Source: an uncultured Prevotella sp. (GTDB taxonomy: Bacteria > Bacteroidota > Bacteroidia > Bacteroidales > Bacteroidaceae). From it: a DNA stretch of 9,476 nt. Each line of letters starts with the position of its first letter. Position 1 is the stretch's first letter. Below the pieces are notes generated by a model. That model saw only the letters and a program-made list of their open reading frames with translations. It made no database searches and was not told the DNA's origin. A program made the translations under genes and the position numbers. Below, piece after piece: positions 6,775 to 9,476 of this stretch. The stretch is from contig CALIIG010000240.1 of the NCBI GenBank assembly GCA_938018155.1, positions 1 to 9,476 of the forward strand. The letters are read 5' to 3'.

Positions 6775-7878
6775 TTAATGATGAATATCCTCGCCAAAAT
6801 CTAACCATCCCTGAACCCATCCCGAATTACTCACAGGTTTATTTTCCATTTCGAGTTTACATAACGATAAGCCTACCAGACGAACTGGTTTCATTATAGA
6901 ATAATCAACCTTCTGCAATAATTTTTTAGCCTCATGAAGAATTTCATCTTTAGTAAATAAAGAATGGTCATACGACTCGCTCCTTGTAACCGTCTTAAAA
7001 TTTGAATATTTTATTTTAAGAGTTAAGATTCTTCCATCAAAGCCTGTTCTTCCAATCCTTTCAACCAACTCAATTACAAGATGATATAGCTCAATTAACA
7101 TTTGTGATTGCAGAGTTATATCCTCCATCATCGTCTGCTCACACCCTACCGACTTCCTATTTGTGACAGGTTCAACGACTCTTTCATCAATGCCACGCGC
7201 AAAATTATAATATACAGTACCCATCTTCCCAAACATTTCTGTTAAATGTTTCTGTGACACAGTACGCAAATCGTAACCTGTAAATATACCCATCTTGTGC
7301 ATACGCTCACATGTTTTTGCGCCAACACCCCAAAATCTATTAACGGGTAACTGTGCTAAAAAATCCATAGCCTCTTCCGGACCTACTGAGAATTGTCCGT
7401 CAGGCTTACGATAATCACTGGCTATCTTTGCTAAAAACTTATTATATGATATTCCTGCAGAAGCCGTTAAATGAAATTCTTTCTTTATCCTTCTGCGTAT
7501 TTTACATGCAACTTCAACAGCAGAACCTGTTCCAACCTTGCTTTCTGTTACATCAAGGAAAGCCTCATCTATTGACAAAGGCTCTATCTTATCCGTATAA
7601 TCTGCAAATATTCTATGAACCCTTTTTGAAACTTCCTTATAGTAATGATAGTCTGGCTCAACAACAATTAGTTCGGGGCAATGGCGTTTGGCTGCAACTA
7701 TGGGCATGGCTGAATGTACTCCAAAACAACGTGCCTCGTAGCTTGCCGTTGAAACTACTCCTCTCGGGCCGTCATGACCTACGGCAATCGGCTTTCCTTT
7801 TAATTCAGGATGATCAAGCTGTTCAACTGACGCAAAAAATGCGTCCATGTCAACATGAATAATCTTTCGATAATTCAT
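6775..7878 (-). CDS. dinB: DNA polymerase IV (Y-family translesion polymerase)
   Basis: A 367-residue error-prone polymerase that copies past damaged bases. The catalytic carboxylates are D10 in IIHVDMDAFF and D104-E105 in LSIDEAFLDV (101-110). F15 is at the ribonucleotide-excluding steric-gate position, and the dNTP-binding stretch STASYEARCFGV spans 43-54. Palm, fingers and thumb fill about 1-230 and the little-finger domain 240-345. The C-terminus ends in QGWLDF (356-361), which fits the QxxLxF form of the beta-clamp binding motif, so it should dock on the sliding clamp. It lies 14 bases after the DUF1232 gene and 12 bases before the initiator homologue. No LexA-type operator was recognised in the 14-base gap, so any damage response must act at the start of the run or inside the gene upstream. 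Confidence 0.96.
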   Translation of the reverse strand: MNYRKIIHVDMDAFFASVEQLDHPELKGKPIAVGHDGPRGVVSTASYEARCFGVHSAMPIVAAKRHCPELIVVEPDYHYYKEVSKRVHRIFADYTDKIEPLSIDEAFLDVTESKVGTGSAVEVACKIRRRIKKEFHLTASAGISYNKFLAKIASDYRKPDGQFSVGPEEAMDFLAQLPVNRFWGVGAKTCERMHKMGIFTGYDLRTVSQKHLTEMFGKMGTVYYNFARGIDERVVEPVTNRKSVGCEQTMMEDITLQSQMLIELYHLVIELVERIGRTGFDGRILTLKIKYSNFKTVTRSESYDHSLFTKDEILHEAKKLLQKVDYSIMKPVRLVGLSLCKLEMENKPVSNSGWVQGWLDFGEDIHH

Positions 7879-7892
7879 TTATATTAATAATA

Positions 7893-8297
7893 TTATACAT
7901 CCGGAGCATCAAAAATATTATCGGCTTCTGACATTTCCTCATCATCAAACCATTTGCTTAGTCTTGAATGCGCCTTGTCTTTCACATCTTGTGAAACATC
8001 TGTCCAAACTTTTTTTAACACATAAAGTAAAACTGTAAAATCGTCACCAAGCCCGACAATAGGTATTGCATCAGGTACAACATCAAATAAACTTACCAAA
8101 TAGCCTAAGGCCCCTACTATCATTAATTTGTCTTTTCTCGTCACACTGTCGCTCTGCAAAGTATAATACAAGATTAAAGCCACGTAAACAAGTCTCGAAC
8201 CCGCACGTCTGGCAATACGAGAGATTGTTTCCATAAAATTACCCGGGCTATACTTCCCCGCATAATTCATAAAATTGGGTAATTCAAGATTTGTCAT
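7893..8297 (-). CDS. DUF1232 (YkvA-type) membrane protein
   Basis: A 134-residue protein with the DUF1232 signature GYLVSLFDVVPDAIPIVGLG followed by DD (65-86). This is the YkvA pattern of a tight proline-aspartate turn ending in paired aspartates. Hydrophobic stretches at about 35-47 and 58-80 suggest membrane association. The last 30 residues are acidic (DDEEMSEADNIFD, 118-130) and probably cytoplasmic. No biochemical role is established for the family that I can state with confidence. It is 24 bases after the small membrane protein gene and 14 bases before dinB. A second ATG at residue 10 is possible, but the first gives the usual length. The tight spacing with another short membrane protein suggests that the two may act together. 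Confidence 0.85.
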   Translation of the reverse strand: MTNLELPNFMNYAGKYSPGNFMETISRIARRAGSRLVYVALILYYTLQSDSVTRKDKLMIVGALGYLVSLFDVVPDAIPIVGLGDDFTVLLYVLKKVWTDVSQDVKDKAHSRLSKWFDDEEMSEADNIFDAPDV

Positions 8298-8321
8298 TTC
8301 CCATTTTTCGCTATTAGGTTA

Positions 8322-8750
8322 TTATAATTCTTTTTTCATATACGCAGCTACCTTATCTGAATAAGAAGCCTGAACTGGAAATCGTTTACGTAAATGCGAT
8401 AACCTGATACGTACACTTAGCATACTAAAGCCCTTTAAAAGCAAGGCGATAGCTATACCCAGGAAAAGACCTACCCAAAGAGAATGATGTCTCCATGGGA
8501 GCATCTGCTCAGGAAAAGCACTCATTATAAGAATCGGAACAACAGCTATAATACCATATTTTGTTAACTGCACACGCTGTGACCCTTCGCTATCAAGAAT
8601 ACACTGGTATTCATATAAATAATCATTAAGTTCTTTACGACTAATGTTCGCGTCCATTTCAGGAAAACTCGATTCGTCACAGTGTCGTTCAATGGCATTA
8701 GTTATTAAATGCTCATAGTCGTTTAATATGTTTACTTCCAGTTCTCTCAT
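8322..8750 (-). CDS. Small two-helix membrane protein, unknown family
   Basis: A 142-residue protein I do not recognise. The first 60 residues are soluble, charged and probably helical. Two hydrophobic segments follow, at about 64-80 (KYGIIAVVPILIMSAF) and 90-112 (LWVGLFLGIAIALLL and onward), joined by a short loop. A basic segment after helix two (RIRLSHLRKRF, 114-124) suggests by the positive-inside rule that both termini face the cytoplasm. There is no signal peptide cleavage site or catalytic motif. It is the first protein gene of the run, starting 54 bases after the end of rnpB and ending 24 bases before the DUF1232 gene. Even coding quality and the tight spacing support a real gene. A partner role with the DUF1232 protein is only inference. 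Confidence 0.75.
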   Translation of the reverse strand: MRELEVNILNDYEHLITNAIERHCDESSFPEMDANISRKELNDYLYEYQCILDSEGSQRVQLTKYGIIAVVPILIMSAFPEQMLPWRHHSLWVGLFLGIAIALLLKGFSMLSVRIRLSHLRKRFPVQASYSDKVAAYMKKEL

Positions 8751-8767
8751 ACGATAACAAAGGCTTT

Positions 8768-8783
8768 GATGGCAATGGCCATC
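8768..8783. other. Inverted repeat between rnpB and the first protein gene
   Basis: GATGGC (8768-8773), a four-base spacer and GCCATC (8778-8783) form a perfect 6-base-pair stem, 17 bases before the ATG at 8750 on the minus strand. It is followed by AAAGCCTTTG with no run of T, so it is not a standard terminator. It could be a leader hairpin, a processing site between rnpB and the downstream genes, or an operator. Confidence 0.4.
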
Positions 8784-8787
8784 GCTT

Positions 8788-8795
8788 CAAATCTA
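8788..8795 (-). promoter_or_regulatory. Possible promoter -7 element for the eight-gene run
   Basis: The minus strand reads TAGATTTG, a perfect TAnnTTTG, 37 bases before the ATG at 8750. The -33 position falls inside the rnpB 3' strand of helix P1 and shows no TTTG, so the site is incomplete. It would let the protein genes be transcribed apart from rnpB. Confidence 0.35.
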
Positions 8796-8804
8796 ATTTT
8801 AAAA

Positions 8805-9220
8805 GGTAAGACAGTGCCCTGATAAGCCGGGTTTTGTATCCCCCACAAACAGAGGGAGCTCTGTCATTTATCTACCTTACAGGTCGCCCTGCACCTTTAG
8901 CGTTCTACCCTCCGTCGTTGTACCCATGGCACATCGGGCAGGCTACCCTCAACATGACGACGGTATACATGAACTTACAGCCTCCAGACGGCACAGCCCG
9001 GCGATCACCCGCCAGCTGGTAGTCTCTTACACTACCTTCTCATCCTTACCTCCGGCCCAACAAAACGTGTCTTGCCAGTTCCAAAGAGGCGGTTATTTTC
9101 TTCTGCCTTTACCTACTGTCACCAATAGCTTCTACTTTCAGAAGTGGAGTGCCTTATGCTGCCCGGACTTTCCTCTCGCGTAAAATTTACGCCAGCGACG
9201 AGCTGGGACACTGCCTTACC
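8805..9220 (-). ncRNA. rnpB: RNase P RNA (bacterial class A)
   Basis: This is the catalytic RNA that trims the 5' leader from tRNA precursors, working with the RnpA protein. The minus strand shows the conserved order GAGAGGAAAGTCCGGGC (9177-9161), GAAAATAACCGCC further on, GGTAAGGATGAGAAGGTAG (9050-9032), then GTAGATAAATGAC (8875-8863) and ACAAAACCCGGCTTATC (8837-8821). The ends pair as helix P1: GGTAAGGCAGTGTCC at the 5' end with GGGCACTGTCTTACC at the 3' end, 15 base pairs including two G-U pairs. This sets the length near 416 bases. The P1 strand is followed by TTTTAAAATT, so P1 plus the T tract might itself act as a terminator. The open reading frames on the opposite strand here are not genes. 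Confidence 0.97.
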
Positions 9221-9227
9221 ATACGTG

Positions 9228-9235
9228 CAAAAGTA
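9228..9235 (-). promoter_or_regulatory. rnpB promoter -7 element
   Basis: The minus strand reads TACTTTTG followed by CACG, a perfect TAnnTTTG. It ends 7 bases before the first base of helix P1 at 9220, the right distance for the RNA to begin at its mature 5' end. The -33 region around 9255-9260 lacks a clean TTTG, which is often tolerated. Confidence 0.65.
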
Positions 9236-9370
9236 ATAAAATTATTCGGAAGCCTATACTTTGACATTTAAGTTTTTGCAAGTTTTTAAATGAATGTAAA
9301 ATAAAACTTGTTTCTGCTTAAGAGCCGTTAAGTGTTAAATTTAAATTGTTAAAATCGGATAAAGCTGTCA

Positions 9371-9409
9371 GCCAAATTGGCACATTACCGAATTTTGCGT
9401 CTATATTTG
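9371..9409 (+). promoter_or_regulatory. Rightward promoter with overlapping palindrome
   Basis: On the plus strand TATATTTG (9402-9409) matches TAnnTTTG, and TTGG (9377-9380) lies 21 bases before it as a partial -33 element. The -33 part sits inside a perfect palindrome, GCCAA-A-TTGGC (9371-9381), a possible operator. The leader that follows includes the small hairpin GAAAC-GCAAAG-GTTTC (9425-9440). No start codon that I can assign lies before the window ends, so the gene it serves is unseen. The rest of the 9221-9476 gap is AT-rich, and nothing else was recognised in it. Confidence 0.55.
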
Positions 9410-9476
9410 CACCACTTTCAACAAGAAACGCAAAGGTTTCCGATTGATATTGAAATAAAGAAACAAACTAAAATCA

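Noticed and set aside
7428..7862. Plus-strand open frame of 144 codons opposite dinB
   Set aside because: It lies wholly antisense to a well-conserved polymerase gene, resembles no known family and has no promoter of the local type.
8834..9183. Plus-strand open frames of 62 and 85 codons
   Set aside because: They lie on the complement of the highly conserved RNase P RNA, which fully explains the sequence.
9377..9398. Sigma-54-like promoter, TTGGCAC followed by TTTTGC
   Set aside because: The GG and GC elements are separated by about 16 bases instead of the 10 required; the TAnnTTTG reading fits better.

Overview
The window looks like chromosomal DNA from a member of the Bacteroidales, probably Prevotella or a close relative. 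The evidence is Bacteroidetes-type promoters (-7 element TAnnTTTG, -33 element TTTG), genes without Shine-Dalgarno sequences, an AT-rich composition, and a protein of the DUF4494 type that I know only from this phylum. The genus is inference; no 16S or marker comparison was possible. All ten protein genes and the one RNA gene lie on the minus strand, so transcription runs from the right end to the left.

Right end: an intergenic region (9221-9476) carries back-to-back promoters. One drives rnpB, the RNase P RNA (8805-9220, minus). The other points right to a gene that begins beyond the window. After rnpB comes an eight-gene run with gaps of 47 bases or less: a small two-helix membrane protein (8322-8750), a DUF1232/YkvA-type membrane protein (7893-8297), DNA polymerase IV dinB (6775-7878), a plasmid-type Rep_3 replication initiator homologue (5515-6762), a DUF4494 protein (4940-5467), the PLP homeostasis protein YggS (4266-4940), adenylosuccinate synthetase purA (2964-4241) and histidyl-tRNA synthetase hisS (1575-2939). 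The run mixes purine synthesis, tRNA charging, translesion synthesis and poorly understood proteins. Spacing suggests co-transcription, but internal promoters cannot be excluded.

Left part: a 185-base gap with a weak hisS terminator and a very good promoter (TTTG-N19-TAACTTTG) leads into perR (940-1389), a peroxide-type Fur-family repressor with all the PerR metal ligands. Next comes rbr (334-897), a 'reverse' rubrerythrin with its rubredoxin domain at the N-terminus. Together they read as a small peroxide-defence unit: the sensor followed by a probable target enzyme. A terminator hairpin closes it at 265-301.

Left edge: about 185 bases (57-240) of C-poor, A-rich degenerate repeats contain a short perfect hairpin. 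A further minus-strand promoter (47-54) fires out of the window. No CRISPR array, insertion sequence, tRNA gene or prophage was seen. The most unusual item is the plasmid-type replication initiator embedded in a housekeeping gene cluster. I did not find a clearly new multi-gene system.
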